A DNA stretch of 64,000 bases from the NCBI GenBank assembly GCA_947359465.1, contig OX375876.1:85900184-85964183 (forward strand), written 5' to 3'. The notes beneath the pieces are model-generated. The model made no database searches. It saw nothing but the letters and a program-made list of their open reading frames with translations, and had not been told where the DNA came from. Shown piece by piece: positions 23,149 through 35,393 of the stretch. The DNA comes from Metellina segmentata. Taxonomy: Eukaryota > Arthropoda > Arachnida > Araneae > Tetragnathidae. A program made the translations under genes and the position numbers. The stretch's first letter is position 1, and each line of letters opens with the position of its first letter.

Positions 23149-25772
23149 TTAATCCTCCAAGAGGTTTCTACAAGATATCTCGTCCGTCAAGATCCGAACA
23201 ATTTTGATATTGATGAAGTATTTCGTAATTAAGATATTAACGACTTTTGCATGATGACGGCATCATTTTAGTTTTCATCAGGACGAGATCAAGGGTCAGT
23301 TTTCTTCTAATAGTCCAGATATATAGTCCATCCCGAGATATATAGAAGACTAGCAGAAAGACCCGGCTTTGCTCGGGTTGAATTAATAATATGTTGATGG
23401 AAAAGTCATCATCAATTCTTTTTCATAAAAGAATCTTAGCATCATTTAAGTGTACGGGAGAAAAAAAAATTTAATACCAATTTAACTTCTCCATTGCTTC
23501 TACAATTTACTTCGGACGCAAATATGCATATATGTTGTGTATCCAACCATATAATCCATTTCATATACGTCACACATCTGCTGAAGTTGATTTTAAGTTT
23601 TCAAGTGACTACGAATATTCCCGTGCATTCAATTTCAGTAAAACTCTGGCGAATTTCGGTGGATAGTCTTACACTTAGTTTTCCTATGAATATGTTTTCA
23701 TTGTGCCATTCTTTCACCTAGTATACGATATTTTCGAATATCATCATCAATATGAAAAGATGGTAAATTAAATTGTTACAGCATTTGTTACTAATTTAGA
23801 TTGAAGCAAACGCAATTTTTCTTGAAAATTCCATTCAGCGGCAGATGGAATAACGGAACTTCTGTTAGATATATAAAGCAGAGTTGACGTTTGTATGTTC
23901 TCTACACTATTCCACCTTTTCACCAATCCACACATTTGATACACTTATAGTTTAGAACCATGCGGATATGACAGGCTACATATTAACACGCTTTCTATAA
24001 TGCCCAAGGGGGCTAAACATTTACGGCATTCGTGATTAATTTAATTTGAAGCAAACGGCACATTTCCCCAGAAAATTCCATTCAGTGGCATGTGGAAAAA
24101 CATAGCTTTTGTTAGAAATACATGTCATCAGAGTAGACAAATTAAACCCAATCGATAACAATTTTTTAATAAACAGAAGATTGATTTTACAGCGCTTTTA
24201 CAAAAAGAAAATCACTCTCAACGAACGATTCACATGCATCTGAGTTGCGTAAGAACAGCTTCCATAAATAGAGTAAGAAACCTCGGCTTTCTGTCTCTTA
24301 AGACATAAAATTTCAATTTTTTGAAATTACTTAGTGTGATATTATTCCAAGATCAACAAAATCTTGTTAAAAATTCCCTTTTCTCCAACACACATACAGT
24401 TTTAAATTGTACCCTTATGGTGCTTTTTAAGATCAGAAATTTGGTTTCTAAATGGAAAGCACGTTTATCTTTAGAATGATAGATGTAGTTACTTGACTAT
24501 GGAATACAGCTTTCAATAACACCCATGAAACACGAAAAACAAATGATATTAGTTTATTTTAATCGTCTTTCAATGAAAAGCTATACCAAAATTTTGAAAT
24601 ATAGTTTGAACTACAAAGTATGACTACCAGTTTTAATTTAAAGTAACCCATCTTATTAAAAGTTATTTTTGAAAATTTTCACGTCATTTTAAAATAACAA
24701 ATTACATACTTAAAAAATATTTTTATTTGTAAATTTTATTTGTTTATTTTTTATCTACACACTATTACGTATTCAACCAAAGATTTAAAGAAAGTTGGTG
24801 GAAATATACATATACCACCACGAAAGTACCCATGTGCAGTGATATTTTGCAGGAAATAAATAAATAAAATCCAACTCCTAAATAATATTTCTGGAATAGG
24901 TAATATACCGGAACAGATAAGCAAACAGAAACGAAATTCCAATCCTTAAAAAACGCAGAATTCTGAAGGAAAAGAAAATCTGTTCCAGCGTGATGAATTT
25001 CGACTTCCTGAATATATTCTGAAGGAAAACAATTCGACAAAAAACTTGAACAATATTGATAAAAAGAATAATGATTTATAAGTAAAAAAGAACACATATT
25101 TATAATACTTGGGAATCCCCAAATATGACCACAGCCATCTAGTTTTCAATGCAAGTACCCAAAAAAAGAATTATAAATCAAATTAAAAAATTAAACATTA
25201 ATTCTGAGGTTGCCTGATACCGAGTAGCAAATTTACGCTTTTATGATCAATGAGTTTATCGTTTGGGCTTTTCGTGCTCCATTATAAAATTTAAGTAATT
25301 ATAAAATTAAATGTTCCAAATATTCTTTCTTCATCAATCAAATATTTATAAATATTATATTTTCATCATGGGAAGAAGTAAAAATTCAGTTCAAACATGA
25401 ACATTATAATTTAATTAGTTTTAAGAAAATTGTTTTTCGATCAACAGTGGTAAAGCAATCTGAGATGAGTATAGCAATCATTTTATACTCAATGTTATTT
25501 CTACGGCGATTTCAAATTGCTTTTGGCTTAGGTCAATTTTAGGCCTCTTAGGATTCGAATTTTTCAAAATCCTTTCTTAGTGCACCCCTACGGTATAAGA
25601 AGAATCACCCTGCAAAATTTCAGCTTCCTAGGATTTGTAGTTCTTGAGATACAGTGATGAGTCAGTCAGTGAGTGAGTGGTATTTGAATTTTATATATAT
25701 ATAGATTTGATATATAGTTGATTTTTTTCTAATAACGAGATACCTGGTCGATACCACCAAAAGGAGGGTCAA
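23149..25772. mobile_element. TTAA-type MITE split by a Helitron
   Basis: The left part starts TTAATCCTCCAAGAGGTTTC and holds AAGATATCTCGTC; the right part (25706-25772) ends ACCACCAAAAGGAGGG followed by TCAA, a mutated TTAA. The ends match those of the element at 17162. The Helitron at 23350-25705 lies inside, so the MITE of about 268 bp is older. Confidence 0.55.
23350..25705 (-). mobile_element. Helitron (2356 bp), non-coding
   Basis: On the minus strand it begins TCTATATATATATAAAATTC after an A and ends with a hairpin ACCCG-AGCAAAGC-CGGGT, then TCTTTCTGCTAG and T. Near the 5' end is the CACTCACTCACTGACTGACT block and CTCAAGAACTACAA, commonly seen in arthropod Helitrons. No Rep/helicase motif is visible in any frame, so it is non-autonomous. 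The ORFs at 24751-25149 are AT-rich and unrecognised. Near its 3' part a roughly 240-bp segment appears duplicated (ATTCCATTCAG-GGCA at 23830 and 24068). Confidence 0.85.
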
Positions 25773-26089
25773 GAATACGATCTAAGAAGCCCTCCTGAGT
25801 TTTCAACCTTCAAGGATATTGAACTCAACTTAACTTAACTTAACTCCGTCATGGGATACCGATCCTTAGATTGGGTTTACGGTAAACAAAATTTCCCATA
25901 ACGTGAAGGTGACCATACGAGAAAAAGAAAAATAATTTGGTGAGATGCAAAACAGAAATTACAAGTTAATAAATGCACACACAGGTGCTGCTCTAATAAA
26001 AGTTTGCTACTAGGTTACAGAGACAATTAAAGTCTTGTAGTCAAAAAGTAAACCTAAACCGCTTGCTTAACGTCCAACTTCCTGGAGGC
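25773..26089. other. Spacer with an AACTT microsatellite
   Basis: AACTT-type units repeat about four times near 25828-25846. No gene. Confidence 0.5.
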
Positions 26090-26129
26090 TACAAATCACA
26101 CGATTTGTATTATTTTCCTTTGAGGCAAG

Positions 26130-27000
26130 GGATGAACAGCCAGGCTTAGTACTACTGAGGTGCCAGTTCCTTGATGTGCAGATGAGATGTGATAGTTCAA
26201 GTGGTAACGTAGTTGTCCGGGTCTGCTTCTATACCACAGATGCAGAGGTTACTACAATGGATATTCATCCTAAATAGATACGGTAGGAACGGGCCGTGGC
26301 CTGTGTAAAAGTGTGTGAGCTCTGGGGTGGTGATGAGGCGTTTTGTGCAGACCTAGGGAAAGAACCCGAATGTTCTCCGACCTTTGATGGAGCTTATCCA
26401 TCTCTCTTGCCAGATGTTAGTTGATGCAAGCTTGAGGGACCTTTTCAGATGAGACGCCGGTAGAGGGAGGGAATAAAGGCGGATGGACGTATTACCGGTG
26501 GCATTTCTTTCAAGATGATCTGCTCCTTCGTTTCCTTCAACACCGGAATGTCTTCAGACCCAAGACATATAAATGGACATTGATGGAGCTGCTGCTTCAA
26601 TGATGGAATGTATTCTTTGTGCCATCAGGTTAGTAGTGAGAAGGTTGGTCAAAAGAGTCATGCTGCACAGACTGTCTGAGAAAATCCACGTGTTTTCTGA
26701 CAAATTTTACAGTGCACAGGATGAAGCTGCTCGAATGGCAAGTAACTCAGCTTGGAAAACTGAGCTGTCGCCGTGCAGTCTGCGTGCCCACTCAAAGATC
26801 TTTCTGTTGTCCAGGAACACAAAAAAGACGGTGGCGGTTTCCATCCTTGGTTTTAGATCCGTCTGTATAGATTTGGTAGCGTGTTGCTGGGGGACTCGGT
26901 GTAACGAATGATGTGTGTTTGTCGGGTGTTGGATTCCTGCGAAGTCTGGGAGTTTTATTTTTGAATTGGTAAGGAAACCAGGAGATACCACATGTTGTGA
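26130..27000 (-). pseudogene. LINE RNase H and zinc-knuckle, broken
   Basis: RNase H removes element RNA from the RNA-DNA hybrid. The first catalytic Asp lies in YQIYTDGSKTKDG (near 26850-26885), the Glu in SVFQAELLAIRAA (about 26710-26750), the second Asp in IFSDSLCSMT (about 26650-26680), and the last His/Asp pair in HSGVEGNEGADHL (26513-26552), preceded by one in-frame stop (WV-stop-RHSG). Further on, GHGPFLPYLFRMN and CICGIEADPDNY give the C-terminal knuckle (26230-26310). All four acidic positions remain visible, but frames change between blocks. The domain order after the RT supports the I/R1 group over Jockey or RTE, which usually lack RNase H. Confidence 0.75.
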
Positions 27001-27439
27001 CGGGTCTGCCGAGTCTGGTAATAAGAGCCGTAGCCCCTTTCCTTGCTGTGAGGAGGTCTATTGGTTCCAGACCGGCCAATAAAAGGACGGCGTCTGTGGA
27101 GGTATCCTCTTCTGTAGCCTCTGGTAATACCAAGAGCGAAAGATCTCTGAACAGTGGACAGGTGTCTAAAAATCTGGCATTTTGGGTTTGTACCCCAGCA
27201 GGCTGCAGCGTAAACCAGAATTATTTCTACTACCATTTTATACCAGAGCGTTAAGATTTCTCCTATGATACTCCTTGACTTTGATGCAAGTCTAGTAATT
27301 GCCGTTTGTTCTTTATAGCATTTCTCCCTCAGGTATTTACCGTGAGGGATCCATGATAACTGTTTGTCGATTATTACACCCAGGTATTTCATGGTGTCGT
27401 CAATTCGAATACTTGTGCCGTTAAGGGTGAACAGAAGTG

Positions 27440-28560
27440 TTGTGAAGAAGAAGAACAGTTGGCAGTGATCTGGCCAAGATTTTCAAAGGACATCATCAGT
27501 TAGGATTTTCTAGAGAAGAGGGCCCAGTCTGGAGCCTTGAGGGCAGTCCTGGGAAACAAACTTGATGGTTGTTTCTGAGGAGTATTCCATAAAAATCCAT
27601 CTTTCATGGAGGAAGTTAGATATTAGATGAAAGAGGTAGGTAGGGCAGTTGAAGTGGGAGAGTTTCCCAGCAAAAGAGGCCATTGAACAGAGTCGAAGGC
27701 TCTTTTGATGTCGATGGATATGGCCGTGCTATACCTACCACTTTCATTATTGTGACGGATGGTTTCTAGAACGTCTCGGATGGCATGTTCAGTTGAGATA
27801 TCCTCTGTGAAACCGTAGTGGTTTTGGCAGAGGGAACTGTTAAGCTAGAAAAAAATTACATTGGCGATTGATGACTAGTTTCTCCAAAATTTTCCCATAA
27901 TAGGTAATAGGCAGATCGGTCTGTAAGAGTTTTGGAGCGATGGACTTTTGCCTGGTTTTTGGAGTAGCAGGACTCGGGCGTTTTTCAAGGGAGCTGAGAA
28001 GAAGAGACCAAGTCTTCCGCACGTATTTACAAAATCAAGGAAAACGTTCTGGATAACATCAAAAGTTCTGATGATGAGGTTTCCGTCAATGGTGTCTGGC
28101 CCAGGGGCTTTTCTGGTTTTGAAATTTTGAACGGTGCCCTCAAGTTTAGCCATCGTGAAAGGGATAAAGTCAGATGTTGTTCCTTGTCTCGCGAGATTGG
28201 ATGAAATGTTTGGAAGAGCAAGATGTGGTGCATCTGGGAAGAGAGTGTTAATGATGTTGGTGATGGTTTCAGAGTTTGTGGCATTTCCGTTTTGACCACA
28301 AAGATATGCCAAGAATGGTTCAGGGGTGGCAATTTGTTTCCTAAACAGACGCCGTTCCGAAAGTATCTTTTGTGTCTGTGCAAAACCACTTCCAGGCTGT
28401 GATTCTGGCAGATTTTAATTGTTTTTTGTATTCTGCTTTTTCCTTCTGATATTTTATTCTTGTAGCTATTTTTCCTCTTACTCTTGGGTTTGTTTTCTGG
28501 TGTCTACGCCAAATGGCTCTGATTTTGTTTCGTTTAATTGCAAGATCTTGTGTTCACTAA
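27440..28560 (-). pseudogene. LINE reverse transcriptase, broken
   Basis: Reverse transcriptase copies the element RNA into the target site. Seen here, in order: the basic linker ending ITAWKWFC (near 28390-28500), the fingers with FKTRKAPGPDTIDGNLI, then LLLQKPGKSPSLQNSYRPI and CLLPIMGKF (in the 145-codon frame 27875-28312), LEKLVINRQ, motif A as AISIDIKRAFDSVQW (about 27672-27733), and motif B as CPQGSRLGP (about 27525-27560). Motif C, normally xADD, is not found: only about 110 bases lie between motif B and the TMKYLGVIIDKQLSW thumb region at about 27340-27400, so a deletion removed it. Together with several frame changes this makes the enzyme inactive. The motif set is highly diagnostic for the family. 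Confidence 0.8.
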
Positions 28561-28710
28561 GAGAATGAAGGCTCATTCTGGCCAGAGGTCCACTTGTGAC
28601 ATTTCTCTGCCACTTTCTATAATGTTGACAGTAGAGTCTGTGAACTTGTTTAGTTGGGTGCTGAACAGTATTCACTCCTTTAGTAACATGGGGCCATTTG
28701 ATCATTTTTA

Positions 28711-29399
28711 AAAATAGGTTTAGAGCAGATCTCTAAACATCCATTTCGATCCCCAGGTCTCCGTGGAAAGTATTTTATAATGTTATTTATAAAAACAGAT
28801 TCATTATTAAATTTCAATGAAGCCTGGATTGAGTTAAGCTCTTAGTGTAAATATTTGATCTGTGATTTTCTGACCACAGAATTTCTTGGTGGATGACAGA
28901 AATTTTGGAATGAGAGAGGGAGCTGAGTTCCTTTAATTTAAAACGAATTTTTTTAATATAGGCCTGAAAGATGTAAACAAAACAGGCAGTTTCATTATTT
29001 AATTGTAAACCATTAGTTGGAAATTTTTAGAAGAATATTATAACTCTTTTTGGGATATCATGTCGAGTCTAGTATTATAACTAAAATGATTTGAAGCGTA
29101 GGTCAGCTGTGAAGAAAGATCCCTCTCTGCATCTTTGAGAAATTTCAAACATCACCAGTATTATCTTAATGTGAACAGAACCCAAATGCTTCACATTTTT
29201 TAGATTTAAACTTTTAAGCACCAGACCTATTACGATTGCAGATTGGGAAGAGATTCCTCAAGCATAGAAAAGAAGCATGAGAAATCATTCTAAACCTATA
29301 GTTTTGCTAGGGCATTAGTTTGGTGCTCTTCCGTCACGTTTTGTTCACTAATTAGATTGGGAACTTCAGCTTAAAATGAACTATGAGAGTCTACAAACA
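28711..29399. other. No gene recognised
   Basis: AT-rich; the 5' end of the LINE cannot be traced into it. Confidence 0.4.
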
Positions 29400-29404
29400 T
29401 CTAT

Positions 29405-29490
29405 CCTCAGACCTAGATTCGAACACATTTAACAGTTGGTAAGAGCATAAAACGCTCTGACACTAGGCCAATGCTCAAATTGGAAGTGAG
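29405..29490 (-). mobile_element. tRNA-like SINE head
   Basis: On the minus strand TTGGCCTAGTGTCAGAGCGT resembles an A box and GTGTTCGAATCTAGG a B box, about 35 bases apart. No SINE body of the main family follows. It is a degenerate tRNA-like head, perhaps of another SINE family. Confidence 0.4.
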
Positions 29491-29939
29491 CCTTTTGCGT
29501 ATGTGTTTAGAGAGGTTCCATAGAAAACATCGAATGGCTATGAGATAATTACACTACTAAATGTAACAAGACGCTGCTACTAAGATAATTAATAAATTTA
29601 AACACTATGCTTTGAGTAATACGGAGTTTAAGCAACTTATATCTCCTTGATCGACTGAATGTCACAACATTTTTAAATGGAATTTGATAGATCTTGAAGT
29701 TTATGTTCAGACAACTAAACAGTTTCAAGGTTGATTACAATGATTCGCCTCATTTGTTTGACTGACGACTTACTACCTGCGAATTTTTGGTATGCAGTTA
29801 GTTTTCAACTTATGTCATATGTATATTAAACAGAAATCTCATTTGTAGCAGCTACATTCTGAGTTCCAAGTATTGTATGACTCATGGATGAAATATTAAA
29901 ATAAATTGAACAGTGGTAACTCTTTTATCTGCCCAAAGC
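29491..29939. other. No gene recognised
   Basis: AT-rich, no motif seen. Confidence 0.4.
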
Positions 29940-30250
29940 TTGTAGCAACGCTACCAGTAGACTACTTTCGTCTGTCGGGCGGAAACAAACATTTTCATCA
30001 AACCCTTGATTGATTCCAGCGACATAGTAGAATCAATTTCTGCATTTTCCTCAGTTGTCGCAACTGTACAGAAATGAACATTCACACGCCTACCTTGTCA
30101 TAAGATGACATTTCACCAAACGAAACGATAAGATGGTAAATCGGTCAAGCAATTCAAATTTTCATAGCAGTCACATGACTATTCGGTTTACATGACTAGT
30201 CGATATGTTAGTCCTAAATTTTGAAGCTCTTATCAATAGCAATGCACAGA
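29940..30250 (+). repeat. Diverged dispersed repeat, copy 1
   Basis: Shared in order with 61510-61860: ACTTTCGTCTG-CGG, the CCAAACGAA-CGATAAGATG word, AGTCACAT-ACTA and ACTAGTCGA-ATGT-GGT, AATAGCAATGC-CAG. Both copies have the same orientation and are about 31.6 kb apart. No termini or coding capacity were recognised. Confidence 0.55.
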
Positions 30251-31211
30251 CAAATTATATTTTCCGTTTATGGAAAGACCACCACGTCAAAAGATTTAGG
30301 CAAGTTTCATTAAAGGGAGAGTCAATATTTACCTCGGGAAAAGATCCCTCTTGTCTTGCAAATGAGATAATCCTGTCAATGTTTCCTTTCCACCCTTTAT
30401 GAAACCTGTCCTGTCAAATGAACCTTTCCTGCCTTTACGAAACTCCTATCCTTCTCAATTGGTACCTCCCCAAAGAAAGGTAATTGAATCGGCGAGTAGT
30501 ACGTGAAAGCACGTATGACCCAATATCAACTCTTTCTGGTTGGACTCCAGTAAGATGTGTATCTTGAAATAATTATAAATCACAATAACTCATGAAACTT
30601 TCAAAATTTCTCGTGGGGAGATTGTCTGGATCCAGACCTTCACTTACATCCAACATTACCTATCAAACGTACCCAATCACTAAATATGGGGTTGGCCCCT
30701 TTACCCACGCATCCTCCGGTGGATGGTCCCCAGAGTCCCCATCTAGGCACGCTCCTAATCTCATTATCCCCTCTGTCAACAATACCGTCTTCCTTCACCT
30801 CCGTTCGGTATCGATGTGACTGATGCCGGTGTAGAAGCTGGCAACAACGGCCTCTGCCGCTGCGATGGCGCGATATGATTAGATCGACGCTCTCCCCAAA
30901 GCAGGGCGATTAATTACCCCCAAACAACTCTAAACTGTACGTCGGAATCACAAAAGGGCCTTAGTTGAGCATTCCGCGGGCAATTAAGCAGGGTCTTTTC
31001 CGTAAGCCGTGTGAAACGATCAGATAGAATATGGCATGGTTCTTTCCTGGGCTCCAGTTCAGAATCCTCGAACGGAAGTAAGCAGCTTCACTGCACCTCC
31101 GCTTAGAAATCCAACTCATCTCTGTATTTAAGTGCCTGCGAAATATTCTTTTTTGGGCTTAATTAACTTAAACAAATTAAACGTTGCACCCACCAAGGCT
31201 CCTGAATTAAG
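30251..31211. other. No gene; moderately GC-rich
   Basis: The part from 30650 to 31100 is richer in GC than its surroundings and lacks element hallmarks, so it may be unique host DNA. The 75-codon ORF 30592-30819 has no motif. Confidence 0.35.
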
Positions 31212-31560
31212 GTTTAATCCTTTTGATGGTTGTATCGATAAGGCATTTCGTCATTTACGAGACCTTAGCAGACCTTGATGGGCAAGGTGTCATGTCATTA
31301 GCTAGATGACGAGATATCTCGTCATTAGCAAAATTGGTCAGATCTTGATGGACGAAATATCTCGTCGAAATCATTTGGACGGTTAATGCTACTGACGGTT
31401 GTTTCAAAGAGGTATCTCGTCATTACCAAAAGTGACCAGATTTTGATGAACGAGATATCTCGCTATTAGAAAAAGTTCACCAGATCTCGATTTAGTCATC
31501 ATAAGAAATAGGCAAATCTTGACGGCGAGACATTTCGTCGTCAAGAATTTTTGGAAGGAA
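31211..31560. repeat. TTAA/GAGATATCTC-type repeat, two adjacent units
   Basis: A first unit runs from TTTAATCCTTTTGATGGTTG (31211) to CATTTGGACGGTTAA (31387). It holds an exact GACGAGATATCTCGTC at 31308-31323 and a near copy at about 31347. A second unit follows to about 31555 with GTATCTCGTCATTACCAAAA and ACGAGATATCTCGC. Both belong to the family at 17162 and 23149. Confidence 0.6.
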
Positions 31561-33949
31561 ATAAATTCCACAGTAAATGTTTGCAAATATTTTATGTTAA
31601 AAAATTCCAATTTTTAAGCTTCTGCTTTGCCTTTACTACAACAGCAATCGTTAGCATTCTGGAAATGTGCTTAGAAACAGTTCGCATAGGTAAACATCAG
31701 AATTTGAAACCCGCAGAAACCTACATTGAGAATTTCCGTCGGTAATTTACGAATGATGAGAGTGATATTTGCAAACCTTATCCCGAACCAAATCCGAAGA
31801 TATGTTTGATTAGAGGTGAAAAACCCTATGGGAAGGCATGTTTGTGTCTATCTGAGCATCATTCTATTATGGATAGTGGAGATAGAGTTATGTTTTTTTG
31901 ATACATCATCTTGTTTAACAATTTTTGAGGGAAATAAAAAATTACTCTAGACTGGACCTATCTCAGAGGCCCTAGGCATAACTGAGTTAAATAATGATTT
32001 TTGCAGTGTTAGCTGAAATTTGCCCTTAACTTCCTACAAAATCATCTTTAGACTAGAGTACCTTGTAGAGATTGCTGCAGTTTGCCTGGCTAGTAATGAG
32101 GTAGAGACGTCCTATAAACAATGCTGCATGTTTCTCATCTACTCTTAAGCCGCAATAATAGCTCTTACCATCCCTAACCAAATTGAATATTATACTGTGT
32201 ATCGTTGTATAGAAAAACAAATCTACCTTGGGAAGCTCAAGAAAAATTTGATTTACAATGAATTTCAATTAATTTTTTAATATACATGGCTAGCTGTCCA
32301 ATTAGCTCGATCACAGTTGCCTCAATCTAAATCCTCTTCGCCTGTACGTAACACCAAGACGCTTATTTGCTCGCCTACAAGGACTAAAAGATTTTCAATC
32401 TATAAAGAGACGTCTACAGAAAAGAAATGGAATCTTTTATTGAGAAGTAAAGCTCGTAATCCAAGTTTCTTTCTCAGAGCTGTTGGGTTTGCTTGCTTTC
32501 GACTTCTTACCTGACTAGACTATCTACAAAGACAATTGCATCCTACTGGAGTAGAGAGATTAGCTTTCTTTCCTCTTTGTGAATTGAACGAAATTACCAC
32601 CTCAACGATTGCCCTAAAGTTCCTTACAATGCAATTGCTAATATTGTAGATAGTGTTGTTTTATAAATACATATTTTGTCACTTCCAACCTTTATTGGAC
32701 TGCTTGTTGACTGGTGGTCGAATGGGATGACGGGGATATAGGATAAAATGTGTACCTAAAAATTAGTACAAGTTCCATAAAATTAAACTCAGAATAAAAG
32801 TTAAGCCTTTTTAATGTTTTTATCACAACATTATGGCATTAATTGCTTTTATAACCATGTCTTTTTTTTTGTTTTACTGAGAAAATGAGAAGCATTAACT
32901 TCAGATGATTAAATGGAAACATGAAGATAAACAGCAGATACTTGTTAGCAAAAGACTGATAGCTGTTATCATGTGAGATTATTAACAGCAAAATGGTTGA
33001 GCCATATCTCAACCATTAAGATGTCTTGTCTTAGCGATGGATTCGAAGGAATGATTAATATATCTCTTGATGGACGTCTAGGGATTTCGCGAGCGGAGAA
33101 TAACTGTTCGATGCCTGCTTTGTAAAACGTGAATTCTCAGACGTTTACTATGTGGAGCTGGAAACTAGGACTTGAAAAATGATTTAAGATGACAGCGGAT
33201 GGCTGTAATAGATGATGACATAGCGCACATCGTGTTCTGCGGAACGTAAGGAATAACTTTTCTTATCGAGAAGCTAACATAAAAATTTACCAAACAATGG
33301 TTAGAAAAGATTCCTTTGGGATTATATATTATTTCTTATTAATAGGAGTTTTTGCAATCTTAAAAAAACTTCTGATGCAGCGCATTTTCAAACATTTTTA
33401 AGTATTGGATTACCAGACATATTCTTTAAGAATAGATATCGTTATTCACACATGTCTATCCGAAGAGCATAATGGATTGTAGTAATGTATTTGCTGCTTC
33501 TTTTAGATACCCATGGCTGCACACAATTTAACTTTGAAGTACATCTTGTGTGATGTGTAACTTCTAGAATTATTGTGTTTACTGTTTCAAGCGTTTTCTA
33601 GTAACATTTAAAATACAGAAATATTTTAGCGTTTTTTGGGAGTCAAAACGTTTTTACTATTTTAGTTTTTTCTTATCTGTTTAAAATGGTAGAAAATTAT
33701 ATAATATTTAGTGAAACATTTCACCGTAATAATGATTTTCTGTTTAGTTTGATGTAGGTTTGGAGAAATGTGTATTTTCCGGTTGCATTAGTTACCAAGC
33801 AGTGCATATTATTTAATGTTCATGTACATTTATTTGACGTGCAACTTTTAGAACTGTTGTGTTTACTTTTTAAAGCAATTTATAGTAATAGTTGAAGTAC
33901 AAAAGCATTTTAAAGTACTTTTGTATGTGGCAGAAGGCTTTCAAAACAG
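31561..33949. other. AT-rich stretch, no gene recognised
   Basis: Chance ORFs only (31551-31745, 32053-32268, 32317-32514). The last is basic and unremarkable. No splice-supported exon could be identified. The words AACTTTTAGAACTGTTGTGT (33843) and AACTTCTAGAATTATTGTGT (33558) hint at a diverged duplication of about 280 bp. Confidence 0.4.
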
Positions 33950-34040
33950 ATCTTGGACGAGATATCTCGTCATTAGTAAAAAACTTATCACATCTTGATG
34001 GACGATATATCTCGTCAAAAACAGTTGGAGGGTTATTAAT
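33950..34040. repeat. GAGATATCTC-type repeat fragment
   Basis: It has an exact GACGAGATATCTCGTC at 33956-33971, then CATTAGTAAAAAAC, CATCTTGATGGACGATATAT, CTCGTCAAAAACAGTTGGAG and GGTTA. It is the right-hand half of the TTAA-type family; the left end is missing. Confidence 0.6.
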
Positions 34041-34559
34041 TAAATAATAAAAGGTAAATATGTAATTTTTATGGGAAATAACTTATGAAAAGGTTGTTTT
34101 CTATTTGGTTAGATCGCGTTAAAAAGCAAGAATATATAATGGAATATATAAAAGATAATGGTACTGTGTAGTAGTTTTATAAACGTAAATTTAAGTCATG
34201 CATTAAATATGAAATTAGGTTGTTTTTTATTTCATTTGCTTGCATGGTCTGTGTGTTTAGGTAAGTTTTACTGAATTTCTAAACTGTTACTTAATTTTTA
34301 TCGAACAGATTTTCTTGATTCTGTCAATATTATACACATTTTTTCAACAGGATTTGCCTGGATTCTGGGCTTAAACGAATTCTATGACACTGGTATTTCA
34401 TTTCTTGAAACTCTGCATTGAACCAGAAAATTCTCCCAAATGCAGGGAATAAATTACTTTCTTTTCACCAACACTGTCATGCAATATATACTAACAAGAA
34501 AACCCTATATTAATTTCCCCCATAACCCTTCATCACAATTATCCTCAAGGCTTTTTTGA
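34041..34559. other. No gene recognised
   Basis: AT-rich, nothing seen. Confidence 0.4.
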
Positions 34560-35360
34560 ACACTCTCGCTCGTTATCCTTCTGCTTTATTGAGGCTGCAA
34601 TTCGCCGCCGAACAAAATAAGACACGCCATTAAATCTTATTTCAGTCGATGGCTGAACATTTTAAGCACACGCGCGGCGTTAAAAAAAAGAGCAGGTTTC
34701 AAGGATGCATTTTTATGTCTTCTAAATCCCTCTCCATCATATCACGACTGTCGCATCCAATATCTGATACTAATTACCTTCAATCCGGGTCACTAATCAA
34801 GCAGGAACTCACCAGAACCACCCCTCACTCCATTATATCAGCACCCGAGCGCCACCGTTATTCATTAAGTGAGTCATTTGCTCTTTCAAATAAGCATCCT
34901 GAATTCGCTACCGTTGCTTTTTCATTGACCATTGGAGAGGGCTCATTACAGCGGCAGCTCCTTACGACACCTGTTCTCCCTAAAGCCCCGGGATGGTTTC
35001 AAAACGTGGGCGGGTGAGTTTCACCCACCTACCTTCGTGCCGAGAAGTCGTTTTGCCCGGAATCGATGCGAGTTAACGCGTTTGCTTGCGGTTGCGATCG
35101 CGTTATTAGTTCCGGTGCGTTGTTTGGCGTTGGACGTAACGTTCGAAAAAAGGCAAGAGGGGGTTTGGGTGAAGAACGCCTTGTGGATGTGTTCGAATGG
35201 AGGGGAGGTTGTGGAGGTTTGCGAGGATGCAGGAAATTGTCTCCTCGTTGCGCTTTATCGCTGGAAGGCAGTGGTTTTCAACCTTTTAAAACCAAGGCCC
35301 AGTAAATTGTTTTTCTTTTATAAGACAAGGGACCGTTTCCAACAAATTCACTCATAAATT
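34560..35360 (+). other. CpG-rich stretch with overlapping ORFs
   Basis: This stretch is rich in CpG (for example GTTAACGCGTTTGCTTGCGG and GCGATCGCGTTATTAG) in otherwise CpG-poor DNA, and lacks transposon termini. Three overlapping ORFs lie on the plus strand: 34649-35017, 34932-35357 and 35066-35305. The second contains a hydrophobic run, LTRLLAVAIALLVPVRCLAL, followed by charged residues, which looks like a signal peptide, but it has no methionine at a suitable place and no recognised domain. A host promoter/5' exon is possible; so is chance in GC-rich DNA. Confidence 0.3.
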
Positions 35361-35393
35361 CCTCTCAAAATCTTTTAAAGTTCGTACATTAAC

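Larger units (their letters stand above)
26090..28710 (-). mobile_element. 5'-truncated LINE of the I/R1 type
   Basis: Read from 28710 down, the minus strand holds an RT-linker segment, a reverse transcriptase, an RNase H and a terminal zinc-knuckle region, in the order of ORF2 of RNase H-bearing non-LTR retrotransposons. No endonuclease domain is found upstream, which fits the usual 5' truncation. The reading frame changes many times. The clade (I, R1 or LOA) cannot be fixed by eye. The GC content is above that of the neighbours. Confidence 0.8.

Noticed and set aside
24751..25149. ORFs of up to 110 codons inside the 23.35-kb Helitron
   Set aside because: AT-rich, no Rep or helicase motif, several overlapping frames.
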